From: Lanius collurio
Taxonomy: Eukaryota > Chordata > Aves > Passeriformes > Laniidae
Reading direction: 5' to 3'
Assembly (NCBI GenBank): GCA_020086605.1
Contig: JACBWW010000003.1
Coordinates: forward strand, 7,635,008-7,699,007
Length of the DNA: 64,000 nucleotides
Shown here: in pieces, positions 1 through 13,014 of the stretch
Numbering within the stretch: position 1 is the first letter of the stretch
How the letters are laid out: each line of letters starts with the position of its first letter
Translations under genes and position numbers: made by a program
Notes under the pieces: generated by a model
The model's database searches: none
What the model was told of the DNA's origin: nothing
The model's input: only the letters and a program-made list of their open reading frames with translations

Positions 1-2834
1 ATTTTTTTTATAGAAAAATATTCTTGGTATTTGGAACACTGCTTGTATTTCCTCAAATCTATTGTATTTTTCCATATTTGGATATGCTACAGAGCCCTGG
101 TATCTGTGTGCTGCATAGACCACAGAGGCTTGAACTTAAGTGCACAGGAGATGTTTTTCTCCCAAAATTTTCAATGGAAACAAACTTAGAAAATTCAGAG
201 TTAGACTCTGCATAGAACTTCCCGTGAGGTAGCATTGTAGACTAAATACTTTAATCCCGAGGAAGAAAAAACTAAGTTTCCCAGCTTCTTTCTTGAAGGG
301 CAAAGATCTTAGCTGCTGTAACCAGTGCTAATGCATTCTTTAGATAGATAACTAAGGACTTTTTATAATTTCACAAGCCTATATTTTTCCTATTTGTTGA
401 TGGGAGTCTCTCACTCTATCACACACAGACATATTAATATAAATGAGCTCACTGAGAAAACACAAAAAGACATAAGTATGTGCTTGCAGGGAAGGTAAGA
501 GTAAGAAAGTAAGCAATTCTATTTCCTTGAACAACAGAAATATTATTAGAATAATAAAATTTTCTTGTAACCCTTTATAAGAAAAATCTGATATAAAGAT
601 TTCTGTCTTAAAATTAAGCCTGAACTTTTCTAGGTCAATATAAATATCTGAATGTTCATGTTTACAGTCTTGTAATTTTGGAAACTTGTGCAATAGCAAA
701 CAATACAATATAATTAATTGTTTTGTGTTTTCACAGTGTTATTCATGTGAAGGAGTGTTACTTGGACAGAGCCCTTCTGGGGGCTCTGGGGATGTAACTG
801 CACATTGTGAAATTGTTGGTGGCTGTTCTCACTTAGAAATTCCCTCCCTACCACTCTCACACTGAGTTTTCTTCTCTCTACAGCTTGTCACCCTGGGCTG
901 TGCTGGCATGATGGTCCAAGAGGGTACACTATATTTGAAAGAGACTATGGAACTAAGCCCATTTTAAAGGATTTGTATTGTTATGCTTTTGGCAAGCACA
1001 ATATACTGGTGCCAAACACAAATGCCATCCCCTCAGCCAGATATTAAAGCTGCAAAAAATCAGGGAGCCAGATTTACTAGTATTTAGAAACATTGCCTTC
1101 ATACAAGGAAGACATATGACAGGGGTCTTTAGGGAACTGAGCTTCTGGCACTTAAAGTCAGGAGTATTGTGAGCTTGTAAAGAAAGAAGTGTTGAGAAAG
1201 CCAGTATGTTCAGAAGAACATGTGGTTTGAAGTGGAAACTGTGGTCTTGTAATGATATGCGATTTCAGACACATCAGTCAAAAAAGAGAAACATAAAATA
1301 GGCTGTCAGTTAAAGAAGGAGGTGTGGCAGAAACAACTTCTTAAATAATAAGATACATGATGAGGGAAGTAAGTCCAGGCCTAAGTGGAAGAAACGGCAT
1401 AGTACGCTCACCAGAAGCTTGACAGAAGAAAGTTACTCCACAGATTATAACACCAAAACAAAAGATTTGTTGATAAAGGTGAAAATTAAGTAGGCCTTCA
1501 TGGTGGTGATGTGGTGTTATTTACTTCTTAAAAGTGAGAATATAATGAAGAAACTCCCATGAATGTAGAACTTGCTTCATCAAACAACCTTATGAATCCA
1601 CATGGACTGAAGTTCAAAGCCTAAATCAAATCAATGCATAATTTGGTTTGTAACTGCACAGCAAAGATGGTAACACTGGTTTCAGTATCCTAAGACCATC
1701 AAAGAAGCAGCCAAATCAGGCAATAGAATATTCATGGACTGCCTTATTTGGCTACAGCCACGGGTGGAATACCATAGGGACTGTAACAGAGATCACTCAG
1801 TAGATGGGTCTGGGACAGTTGGTTGGGCAGAGCCCGGGAGGGTCTGCAGCCTGTGAGCTGGGTCAGGGCAGCTTCCAGGGGCTGCCCCAGAGCCTCACAG
1901 CTCAGGGATTGCTCTGCAGAGGCTGCTGCGGCACACACGGCTTCGGTGTTCTTCTGGGAGCAACCACAGTTGGGCTCCTCAAAAAGGAACTGTGGAAAAG
2001 AAGTACCTTGTTTCAAAGAATGAAATCTTCTTAGTTCACTTGAGGTTTTTTTGGTCACCATCACACTGGAAGCATTGGGCCAACACACATACATATGAAG
2101 AAAAGTGTGGGAAATGGAAAAGAAAACCCACATACTAAGGGGCAAGTGACAAGGATAATGAAAGCAAGGATATGCTCTGCAAAAAACTCATGTCCATATT
2201 AAAAGAATAGAAAAAAATGCATATTCTGGCAGTTAACATGTAAAAGCACAAGAAGACAAGAAGAATTTTGAGGTGCATCTAGCAGAAGAATTCACAAGTA
2301 GCAGCAAATCTTTCTTCCAATTCATCAAAAGCAGGAATTAAGCCAAAATTTGAGGGGCAAGGATGGTAATCATGGTATGAAGAGGAGCTATATTATTTTC
2401 ATCAGCACTCACTGCACAAGAAAGAGGGCAGATTCTGATCTGAAGTTGTCTTTGTGAGAGACTTCTCAGAGGACTCACATGGAAAGAAAGTGGCTCCAGA
2501 AGACTACAGATGGAGCAAACAGGGCACACAAAGAGCAGCACATTGCCAGGACAAGGTGGTGTTCATGATAGAGTTCAGGAGGAGTTCAAGCATAAAAGAA
2601 TTGAATGACTCCTAAACCATGAAAGTGGTAACTTTCTCAAAGCTGCCTTGGCACCCAAGGACAAATGCATATCTAACTTTTAACGAACTTTATAAGAAGA
2701 GACCTGGGGAAGTACAAAATTCTTAAGCCCCTTTTTTTTTAAGCATGGCATCTATACCATGCAGATTAGCTGTCAAGAACAGTTACTTAATATCTTGATA
2801 AAATTATGTTTTTGTTGACCTTTCTGAAGTCTTA
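1..2834. other. Unique AT-rich DNA without a supported gene
   Basis: No coding frame or RNA gene is supported here. The short open frames have no recognisable domains. A GC-richer patch at about 1800-2000 holds overlapping open frames on both strands, the longest 133 codons on the minus strand. Its predicted residues are Ser/Leu/Ala-rich and match no family I recognise. The patch may be a decayed transposable element, possibly an upstream part of the old CR1 that starts near 2835, but I could not align it to one. Confidence 0.6.
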
Positions 2835-3650
2835 TCAACAGTTCTGTGGATAACTGTGACATGGTGATGTAATTGATGTGGCTTACTTGGTTTTTTCAAA
2901 AAGCTTTTGAGAAATGTCTTATAAGAGGCTTTTAGGGAAACTTTGCACCATGACATGAGAGGGAAGAGCCTTGTATGGTTAAATGCTTGGAAGACAGGAG
3001 TAAATGATCAATTTTCACAGTGGAAGGTAGTGACAGATGAGGTTGTGTATGATCTATACTAGAGCCTTTCCTGTTCAACATAGCTATAAATTACTTTAAA
3101 AAGCATGCTAGCAGTGAGGTAATCAAGTTTGATTATATTAATTTATTCACGGTGGTAAAACTTGGTGACTGAGCAATAAAATGACAGCTTAAATTCAGTG
3201 TAGATAAATGTTCAGTGATGTACATAAAGAGAAGAAACACTAATTTCACTTTCATGAGCTGCCTGGAATGAGAGTTCGGAGTTATGATCAATAGTCACAC
3301 AGAAACATCAGTGTTCAGTAGTGTTCAAATGAGTAAATCAAATATTAGGAGCCTTTAGGAGAAGAATGAAGAACAGAAAAGGGACTGGTATTCTGCCATG
3401 GTGTAAATCTGTGCTTTAGCCCTATCTGTAATATGTTGTGCAGTTCTGGTCTTGTCCCTCCCTACCATCTCAAAAAAGTACAAGGGACCAAAGAACATTT
3501 AGTCAAGGTCAACTTAACTGGTCAGAGACGTGGAATAACTTCCATGTTAGAAATCACTTCAGCTACAACTCTTCAGGCTGAAAGATTGAGGTATTCTCAA
3601 TGACAAGGGACAATCTGTTGAAAAAGGAACCTGGAAGAAGCTAAATTATT
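2835..3650 (+). mobile_element. Old, decayed CR1 LINE fragment (ORF2 region)
   Basis: The order of recognisable blocks follows the reverse-transcriptase to C-terminal part of CR1 ORF2. An AAAGCTTTTGAGAAATGTCT block lies near 2900. A stretch around 3000-3120 corresponds to the 'aggattaaatggtcaattttcac...tttaatat' section, followed by 'gaggtaatcaagtttgat' near 3117. At 3430-3470 comes 'tgcagttctggtc...catctcaaaaaa', the usual pre-terminal segment. The copy carries many substitutions, indels and stops, so it encodes nothing. It resembles the older CR1 type shared with other reptiles more than the young avian CR1 copies at 23251 and 49025. No octamer tail is visible, and both ends are approximate. 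Recognition is from memory of the family, not an alignment. Confidence 0.7.
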
Positions 3651-5905
3651 AGGGACAACAAATAATTATAATCATAATAAAAAATAGAGTTGAAGGAAAA
3701 GTCAGAGGGTAAAACCCATAAAAACAGGGCAATAGAGATACTAAAGTACTAGGCAGAATACTTGTTGATAGTACCTTGAGTGCATCTAAAGACATGGTGA
3801 ATGCTGCTCAGCAGTTCTGTGCACAGAGACTTAGCAAGGTGTATGACCACAACTCAACACTAAATACTGAAGAATTTCTTTTTTAATCAAATACAATTAG
3901 TTTGATACTCATTTACATTTGCAATTTTTTCAGCTATTGTATGTTTTAACTCATTCAACTGTTTTGTTGAAACGCAAATGGTAAGCACATATCTTTTAAC
4001 ATATTTCAGAGTCCAGAACCACATGACACTTTCAGATGGCCTCCTGGGATTCTAAATGTAGTGAAACCCATAATTTCCAATTTACATCAGGACCACAGCT
4101 ATTTGAATTAATTTTTTTCTATAATCTTTATCAGTATTTGAAGTATACACCAGCTCAAAAACACATCAGTTAGTCAGCATCATAACAAATCTTTATTTTA
4201 ATATTCTTCATTATTTAAATAATTAAAAGAAACCAATTCATCTATTTTCTTAAAACTCTGTAGGGCTGAGGCAACCAGATAGTTTCCAACCAGTTCATGC
4301 ATGCTGGTCTAATACAGACCAGTAGTGGCTAAATTATGGTGGGCTGTGGTTAAAATCACTACAGGTGTTCTACTTAATGAAGTGTTATTTAGGTGGCAGA
4401 TGACCATGACATGTTGGGGTCCTATGAGTCATCAGTACAGGAGAAGGAAGGTGTAAATGCTGAGCCATGTGACATCAAAGAAGGACATGGAGGATTGCCC
4501 TTAACTAATGTAAATTGTAGTCTTTACTACATTCAGCATCTGCTGACCTAGGCCAAAATGTAGTTGCCAATGTACATGTGGAAAGCTCTGTATATTGCTC
4601 GTAGGTCACCCATATTTATTTTATAGATATTGTAAAAGCAAAGGCAGATGGGTTTACTGAATTTTCAAAAATAATATAGAAAAATAGGGGCATATTCAGT
4701 GTCAAACCCTCAAACTGTCTGATTCCAAATTCTCTTCAGAGGTGTTGGAGAGAAGAAGAAGGTGCAAAATCATCCCAATTAAAAAGTAAACAATAATTTC
4801 ATATGTAGCTCTTAGCAGATGAGCACTGAACAACTGCAATTTTAGGGATGCCAGTAATTTCAAACAACATTTCTTTTGTGGAGAATATCTCCTATGTAAC
4901 ATAAATGGACTAATATCACTTCTATGAGAAGAACAAATGGGTTTGTAATAGAGAATGTCTGGACTGAGTTTCCAGGTGTGCAGTCACCTTCACAGAAACC
5001 TGATGCTGGCTTTTTGTGGGGGACGTTAGAACAACTGCAGGCTCATTTTCCATATGAATTATCTCCTGGGCTGCCTAGGTCATTGGCACTGGACTTCATC
5101 ATTGTTCTAGTATTAAAGAAGAAACAAAAATGTGTTATCTTTTTTGTGGACATATAAGTAAAAGGAAATGGAAAAATACAGCAGTTTTTAAAGATCAGAG
5201 AAGTGTCAAGACATTAGAGTTTTGGTTTAATGCTTCATCATTAAAATGCCTGTTGCCTCCTATCCTTTTCCTCTTATTTTCTTCTCTCTTTTCTTGTTAA
5301 CATTTGTTCTTTTTACTGGCATTTCATGTCTTACCAAACTTATCTATTATTCTTCTGCTTTATACATCCCATTGCAACACCTCTTGTCCTCATCCTACAT
5401 ACTTGGTCAGTGTTTGATTTCCCCAGCTATCTTTTTTCAATCCTGGTGATTTTTCTGAGGTAAGAGAAAGTAGAATCTTCAAAGACATTGGATACAAAAT
5501 TATAATGCCTGTCCACTTAAGTCAGTGTGTATTTTCTGTTTTTTGGGGGGCTTGTAGTTTGGCAAAGTGTGAATGCCTCTCTAGGGAACTTCAGCAAGTG
5601 AAAGTGCAGATTTTCAAGTTCTTTTTTCAAAGGATGTAAACAACTGATTTTTTAAAATGAAATAACTGAGAGTCCATATGAAGTAAGCCAAGCTGTTATC
5701 ACCCATGTAATAATTGAAAATCACAAGTTCATCTGAAACACTGACTCCCTCTTTTTATCCTTTGATTTAATTCTGAAGATGACACTTACTCCAGAAAAGA
5801 TCAGCCCACACAATCAAGTTAAAAATGATCTTATAATGGAAAATGTTAGACAATCTTAACAGCAGGTGTCAGTGTGAACTCTGCCTTTCTAATTAAGGGT
5901 GAAAC

Positions 5906-5916
5906 TAATCTGATTA
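5906..5916 (+). promoter_or_regulatory. Candidate paired-homeodomain dimer site (TAATCTGATTA)
   Basis: The 11-mer fits the P3-type consensus TAATYNRATTA, two inverted TAAT half-sites 3 bp apart. Paired-class homeodomains bind this type of site as dimers, and the C/G next to the core favours K50-type domains. The surrounding ~300 bp are non-repetitive and also hold a CACATGTG palindrome near 6008. Function is inferred from the motif alone. The same 11-mer recurs at 15124 (reverse) and 53607. Confidence 0.3.
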
Positions 5917-6673
5917 TGAAGTTTCAGCACCATCACATAATACTCTCAGTTGTGGATCTTAAAAGCTCTTTTATTACTCAAAAGTGCTTCCCAAAGGTTG
6001 ATCTTTCACATGTGAAATAGTTACAATATCATAATCAAGCTATTTTTCTGTCTTTCCAGCAATTTTCACTAGCAGCGGCACCACAATAAAAACCTTCAAA
6101 TCACACCTCTGAAAGAAGCAACCATAATAGTAAATATTTGCTCTTATATAATATATATAGAATTTATTTTATAGAAGAATGTGATAAATGATAAGGCTGA
6201 TTGAAAAGGCAGACAAAACTATGAAAAGATGAAATAAAATTTTGAAGAGATTTAAAGAGCTGTATACTCAGTAAAAAAACCCTAACTCTAGTGTAGAAAG
6301 TGACTGAGGCATGTAGTAATTAAAATCAATTGTCTGCAGAGCTGGCTGAACAAGCTGTAAGATGTTAATGAAAGGAATTAAATTAGAATTACCTGAAAAG
6401 TAGTAAAGTGGGGAGGTTAAGGTGGAAGAAATGAACACTTACTTTCATAATTAAATCCATTTAGGTATTCCTTCTTCCCTTCTGCCTTTAGCCAATACCT
6501 TTGCTCACCCGTATCTGTGCTAGGTGCGAAAAGATATTTTGTATTTTTGAAGATCTTTGGAGTGCCTACCTATATTTTTTCTCCAGTACAGACATTCCAG
6601 CTGCTGCACTGTTGGGATATTTAGTCCTCATTTTTTTTCTGAGAGCAGAGGCGTAGCCATTTCTATCAACATT

Positions 6674-6709
6674 GTTTAACAGTGGAAGCTGTTTAACAAT
6701 GTGGAAGCT
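6674..6709. repeat. Short tandem duplication (17/19 bp)
   Basis: GTTTAACAGTGGAAGCT is followed directly by GTTTAACAATGTGGAAGCT. The second unit has a 2-bp insertion. The first arm with its upstream ACATT also forms an imperfect inverted repeat with TGTTTAACAATGT. This is probably a replication-slippage product. Confidence 0.75.
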
Positions 6710-6824
6710 GAGGATAATCACAGATGAGGCATCTGTAGATTTATTCTATAACTAGATAGGAGATAAAAAACTTAGCCAATCTAGAAGACATATGTAAGAT
6801 AACGATTCCTTTAAAAGTTCTGAG

Positions 6825-6830
6825 ATATAT

Positions 6831-6863
<33 letters not shown>

Positions 6864-6892
6864 AGTTTTATATACATATGTATGTATGTATT
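6825..6892. repeat. Compound microsatellite (TA)n(TG)n...(TATG)n
   Basis: About 9 TA units (6825-6842) run into about 10 TG units (6843-6863). A short spacer and a TATG/TGTA run to 6892 follow. The TA and TG blocks are pure, so length variation between individuals is likely. Open frames crossing it on both strands (Cys-Val or Thr-His repeats) are artefacts of the repeat. Confidence 0.95.
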
Positions 6893-9800
6893 TATGGAGA
6901 TGAGCAATGAGCGAGGCTGGAAGGCAGCCAGGTTCTCCCAGCTGAGAATTCCCCTGTCTGCCTGCTTTGGCTGGCACCTTACTACACTCTGCTCCTGTGT
7001 CACAGGGCTGCAAGTACCTTGTCCTTCAGCTATACTCAGTCAGAGCACATAAAGAAGCTTTCACAAGGATTTGGAACAATGGGAGTCTGTCCTAAGAATC
7101 AGTGATCCTTAACTGCCTCCATCATTCAGCCTCCTCTGCACTCTCAAAAACTTTCTATCTTTTTGGATGCCTGTTTTTGTGTGGGTCCCGTGGTGTACTG
7201 CCTGAGTGACTCCAGAATGAGAATGTATTATCCTCCTGATTGCTGTAAGGTAGAAAAGCTCTGCTACTCCTCATATTACACATGGGGAGTTAAAGCCATG
7301 CTGTGTTTCTACTGACTGAGATCTGTGTTTGAATTCAAAGAACCAAATTGGCTGAAGCTATGTCTGTATGGCCTGGAGGAGCTCAGGTATGAGCCAGTCC
7401 TGATCTCTGCCTCAGATTTCTTTTTTGGAGAGGCATCTTGATTTTCCAGATGAGAAGCAAAGTGATAATCAACCTGCAGGCAGTCCCCAGGGAATTTTGA
7501 CTCTGGCCCCAAGTGATAAGGCAGTGTAAATACTGCAGAGATTTAAAAGCCAAGGTTATTACAGTGATTAGATGTCCATAATTTCAGCACAGCACAAATA
7601 AATTTTATGAGATTTGGACGCAAGAGTAGAATCCAAAGCCCAGAATTTGGGGACTAGAGAAACTTAGGATAACCCAGAAACATCATGTTCTGAGGAGTCA
7701 TTTGAAATTACCTCAAAGATACTGGTAGCATGTAGGTTTGTCTGAAAACTCATTTCGTTTGGCGCTTGCATGTCTATAGCAAGACTGCAAGGTAAGAATC
7801 TAGATTGCCTCTGGAAGTACTTAAAAGTTGGAAGGGAACAAAGTAAACTTTGGTTGTACTGTACCTTCTATCCCAATGGCTAGAGCATTCAACCTGCAAA
7901 TGGGAACCTCTGGCCCTTCCACTTTGTCTCTCTTCAGCTGGAAGTGTTTAAAATCATCATCTCTTGGGGGCTGCCTTTACCATTAGGGTAGCTGGTGGTC
8001 TGCTTTGGGGCATCATCATCTTATTGCAGGCTTAAACAGAATGTACTGGCTGTAGAGAGAAGCAGCTTAATCCTGTAGCCTAACAGTTTAGACATTATGC
8101 ACTGGGCTGTAAACAACTTGTCCAAAACATGGGAGGAACTCTGCAGAAGCAAGATGCTCTGCTCTCTTGGCTTCCAGGACTTGAGGTGGTGGACACTCAT
8201 TTCTGGTTACTTATAGCATTGAATATTGGTATATTCTAACTTTGAGTGTAACTCTGGCCTGACACACTGCATGGGATTAATCAATTTACAGAAAAAACAA
8301 GCTGGACCTCAAACATTTTCTGAATTTAGTTAAATTCTGTGTTGCATCTGTTGTGTCACAATTAAAATAACAGGAAGGTGGCTTGTTTAAAAAAAAAAAC
8401 AACAAAGAAACAAAAAGAAATTTTATCCTTAGGGATTTGGTTATCAAAAGTCATTCTAAATGAATGAAACTTTATTGACTTGGTCTTTACCTTCCTGAAG
8501 CATCCTAATTGCCCTGAGCACTACGGAGAAAGGGAGAGAAGTACATCTATAGCAGCAAATAAAACTGTTCCCAAGAATATTCCCAGGCCCAGAAGCCAGC
8601 TGGCACGGGCTGACTCACAAGTACCCCAGTAAGCAAACACAGCCAGCCTCCAGAGCAGGTTGACTGGATGCAAATCCTTTGGTGCTAGTGGTCTGTGGGA
8701 TGTTGCAATTCCATGCCTGGGAATTGCTTGGGAGACAGCTAGTTGGTACAGGCCAAAAGCATGTTGGGGACTGCTCTAAAAATTTCAGACCAGTCATATT
8801 CCAGTGTCTGGGAACACTCACTGTTTAATTCACTGGCACAGACATAGCCTTAGGTTCACTAGTGTATTCCACAAATTCTTCCAACTGCTCCAAGATGATA
8901 AAGACTGGTGATTATTGGTGAGAATATATTAAAAATTAAATCTTTATTCAAATGCCTGCTTTGTTGTGAACATTTTTACTTTTGAGAAATACAAATTTAT
9001 AGTTTGGTTCTGGGTTTTTGGTCTTGTAGTATTTGTCTTGTTAGTGTAGCAAACCTTTTAGCATCTCATAGTAATATAAAATAGCTTGAAGATGTCTACA
9101 GGTTTTAGAATTAATTTTGTGACCTTTAGGGCAAATTTAGGAGTAGACAACTAAATTTGAAGTGCTTTGTGTGATTCTGGATGTATAAAAGCAGTCTTCT
9201 GTACAGAGTCTTCTCTCTCCAACACTTATTTTTTACTTTGATAAGTTATTTATTTAGAAGATATTATAATTTTAAAACTATCATCTCAGAAAACAGATAA
9301 CTTTAAAAGAATTTCTGTTTTTTCAAAACACTGCTTCATTTTCTTGTGCAATTAAATGTGCTTATTATGTAGGAATTGAGTTAAATTACAACTGTGTTCT
9401 ATATTAACTTGATACAAAAAAAAAAAACAAAACAATGGTTATGTGTGAACAGAGATTGCCTATTTGAATTATCTTAATTTGTTCATTGTCTCATTTTTAA
9501 GTTTTCTACTTCCTACTGCCCACTAAACATTTAGTGCATTAGGTAAGAAGAAATAGATAAACCACTCTAAATTAAAAAAACATACTTGTAAGCACGCAAC
9601 ACATGAAAAATAACTGTTTGGCCTTTACATTGAATTTAACTAATTTTACTGATTCTTTCAGTCCTTTGATTGCAAATCTTGTATGAGAGAAAATAAGTTG
9701 AGGTTTTTACCCCATCATATATTCTTTTCTCTTGGAAAAGAAAATCATCTTAGCAAAAACAACACATAAAGAATTCAGCTTTAACCTGAACAAAATGGTT

Positions 9801-12179
9801 CTCTTTTTCTCCAAGTTATTTATTCATTTAAGTATCTTTATCTGGGTTGCTCTGGATTATTTACTGAACTAATTTAAATCCTCTGATTCCATAAAAGGCC
9901 AGACAAAAGCTTCTATCACAGCCCTAATGCCCTTCATGAGTCTCTTTGTACTTTTATGGAAGATTTTTCAAATCATGATGGTAAAGGAGCAAGGCCCTAA
10001 GAGGATCACTCTGAGAATCCTGTGGTCAGTATGTTAACTCACTTTTTTGTGATGAAGTTATGTTTGCATACTTCAAAGACAAAGATTTGCAGAAAATTAG
10101 CACTTAAAACTGTGGTGGGGCAACATAAAGAAGTCAGGACAGAAAGAAAATGGCAGCTTATAATACAGCATATTCTTAAAAGGCTTTCTGTTATCCAGCT
10201 AATAGAACAGATCTGCAGTCTTCGACAGTGTCATTGTTTATGCAAAGTTGCATATACTAACAGAGAAAGGATGGAGTAAATTAAAATTAATACAAGCATT
10301 TTCATTATAAAAGAAAAAATAAAGCTAAGTAAGCAAGCAGTATAAAACATTATTCTGCAGTTGTGCTATATTTTACCATCAACTGAAACAATGGGATTTT
10401 AAAACTCTTTCATTTTGCTTTGTTTCATCATCACAAATTCATTTAAATCCTTCATTCTTCTACAGACAGCATAGTCTCTGTGCCATGACAGGATATTCTA
10501 GTCCTGTTCCAAAATATTGTGAAACTATTAATATAAAGGTATTGAAAAAGGACATAAAAATATGTAGCAAACAAAACTGGGAATAATGGTTAGATTAGTC
10601 AAGTTTTATATGTCTTATCTAGATCTGAATTGTCATTGAACCACTTATTCTAAAATAAATGTCTGTAAGTGTGGGTTGAGACAATGTGCTGCATGAAGTT
10701 TTTCTGTGTTATTTTATTGCAGTAAATATGCATAAATAAAATATTGTGATTACCAGTTTTCATGAGCAAAGCAGTTCAATAAATAGATCTTTACAACTAG
10801 GAGCAATTCAAGGTAAATAGTATTTTTAATGTCCACCATGAGCAGAAGACTGCAGTCAATGTCCTCAATGTGTAAGACCTGTGAAGTTCAGTGCTTTCTT
10901 GTAGTCTTCTTACTCTAGGAACTGGTTTGTTAAAGAGATTCAACAAATATATGGAAATCATGACACAGAGATGGGTTTGCAGCATTAGAAATTTGTGTCA
11001 CTTACTCATGTGTTACCACATCTCAAAACAGCTATATCCACGTGGTCATGCTACATCGCCTCAGCCTGGGGAGCTTCAATGAATACCAAAAAGTTGTGGC
11101 ATATTCTCTCAGCTTCCCACTTAATTTCAAATGCAAGTGAAGGTTGCAATGGTTGGTGCTAGCTGGCTGGGTTAGTGTGTGGGATCTGTGGTTTGCTGCA
11201 GTTTGTAGCTTACAGTCTTCTCCAGGGGAGCTGAGTAACACAGACGGCGTGCATCTGAGCCAGCTGCAGCTTTCTGCTTTTAATCACAGCTGTTGGACAG
11301 TTAACTCCAGAGGTTTAACAACGGAAGTAGCCAATGCTGAGGAAAGTCCAGGGACTATAAAAGAAAAGAAATAAAGAGCGTCTGAAAAAATCTTTTTTAT
11401 AGGGTGAGATGAAAGAAGTACAGTTTTCTCTTTAAATTTAGGGAAATTTGATCTGAATTGATCTCTTACAGAACTAATTTATACACCACATGTTTCTAAA
11501 AGATCAGGCAAAATTGTCTTTCACAAACTTGATAGTTGTTATAAGTTACTATGTATTTTCATGTCCGTGCAGATTGTTGTTGACTCAATGTGACACATCC
11601 GAAAAACCTCCACAGTCTATTAAAACCAGGGAAGGGGCAGAGAAATACAGTTGCTTTAATGCACAAAATCTGACTAAAAATGGAATAGACATGAAAAGGA
11701 CTTTATGCAGAAACTGTAAGGTATTTTCTGATCTTGAAAAGGTACCTGATGGAAATTACCTACTGATGAAGTGTTGCCAGACAAGAAAAGATCTGAGGAT
11801 TAGCATTGCAGCTGGAGGATTGGTGAAAAACTGATATGAAAATAGAGGACAGAGGGAGGAAAAGAGGAGGCGGTAGAGGTATTTGAAATGTACAGACACC
11901 TATTAAATGAGATGACATAGAGGAGAGATGCATGAACGGGTTGTATGACCCAAAACCCCATATGTCATAGGTCAAAATGAAGGAAGATATCACTAGTGGA
12001 GGATGAGCCAAAAAACAGGTGTAAATCACTGAAAAGAGTGGGCAAAGAACAGACAGAAACAGAAAACTTATTTTCTGGAAAGAGCAGGAGTGACTGCTAG
12101 GACAGGGGGGAAATGGAGCTAGCCAGGGAACACAGCAGGAGAGATAACAATGTATAGGAGGCTGTGAATGCCAGAAATA
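6893..12179. other. Unique AT-rich DNA without a supported gene
   Basis: No gene was recognised. Several A-runs occur (near 8390 and 9418). A 114-codon frame at 11490-11834 has no recognisable domain and is not supported as coding. The stretch at 11030-11370 is somewhat GC-richer but gives no family match. Confidence 0.6.
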
Positions 12180-12537
12180 TGAACTTACAGGTTGGAGAGA
12201 CTTCTGAAAATTATTCAGTCCAGCTGAATAGTTAGTTGAATGAGGATTTTTCAGCAGATGAACAGGTCAGCAATAGCTTTGTCTATCTCAGTCTTGAAAA
12301 CCTCCAAAGATGAAGTCTGACTCTCTGTCCTGGTGCTGTACCACACTTAGCAAAGACATTTTTTGTAATGTCCCATTGAAACTACTCTCACTGCACATTG
12401 CTTCTATGGCATCTTGCAAAACTATCTGCAACTACCATCAAAAAATTGTCATCACAGTATTGCCCCTTCAGGTAGTTTCAGGCCACTGTTAGCTCACACC
12501 ATATTTTCTTCTCCACCAAGCCAAACAAATTTCACCT
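12180..12537 (-). mobile_element. CR1 LINE 3' fragment A (minus strand)
   Basis: Read on the minus strand, this corresponds to the 3' end of CR1. The 3' side is on the left: 'ggttggagagacttctgaaaattattcagtcca' from about 12190 is the decayed complement of the 'ttggac...gatgatct...aggtc' tail. Next come the 'cagtcttgaaaacctccaaagatg' and 'ctgtcctggtgctgtaccacact' blocks near 12290-12345, then 'cttcaggtagtttcag' and 'cttctccaccaagccaaac' near 12470-12525, the complement of the [16 protein letters not shown] block. It is heavily diverged and non-coding. Fragment B follows at once with the same CR1 section over again, so these are two copies, not one. Confidence 0.7.
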
Positions 12538-12544
12538 ATGTGAG

Positions 12545-12985
12545 AAGCTGTGCCTGTAGCTTGTCCACTCAAGTTTAGAATAGCTTCCAAGATGGAGATT
12601 CCACAACTTGAATGGGCAACTTGGTTCAGTGTTTGACCACTGTTCCAGTGAAAACATTTTTTATAAGTTTCAATAGAAATTTCTCTTGTTGCCAGTCAGG
12701 ACCGTTGCCTCATACTTTTTTTTTTATGGCATATCAAGAAGAAACTTACCCTGTGATCTTATAATGGCAGGATGGTCCCCATTAAACTTCCCTTGTGCAG
12801 ACTGAAAAAACAGGGCTCCCTTACCTCCTTGGTGGGATGTGTTCCAGCCTCTGAGTCATCTTGATGGCCCTCCAGTGGGTTCATCCTGTTATGTCCAGAT
12901 CCTTGTTTTACTGAAAAGCCCTAAGCTGAATGTCAGATACTGCCTCTTAATTACAACATAAAGGAGAAAAACCTGCTTCATTTTA
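12545..12985 (-). mobile_element. CR1 LINE 3' fragment B (minus strand)
   Basis: This is a second minus-strand CR1 3' segment, head-to-tail with fragment A. Diagnostic blocks are 'cttccaagatggagattccacaac' near 12580, 'tcagtgtttgaccactgttcc' near 12622, 'tgccagtcaggaccgttgcctc' near 12690, and 'agtcatcttgatggccctccagtgggtt' near 12855. The last is the complement of the 'aacccactggagggccatcaagatgact' section of CR1. It is diverged and cannot encode protein. It ends about 30 bp before the LTR fragment that starts at 13015. Confidence 0.75.
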
Positions 12986-13014
12986 CTTGCTTGCTACACT
13001 CTCCCCAATACACC

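Larger units (their letters stand above)
3651..6824. other. Unique AT-rich DNA without a supported gene
   Basis: No gene was recognised. The stretch includes a small direct duplication at 6674-6709. The segment 5760-6130 is free of obvious repeats and contains an exact paired-homeodomain dimer site, so it is listed separately as a candidate regulatory element. Confidence 0.6.

Noticed and set aside
1744..2145. 133-codon minus-strand frame in a GC-rich patch
   Set aside because: It has Ser/Ala/Leu-rich composition without a domain. The length follows from a GC-rich patch with few stops.
11490..11834. 114-codon + frame with several Cys residues
   Set aside because: The cysteines do not form a zinc-finger or other known pattern, and no splice or promoter context is seen.
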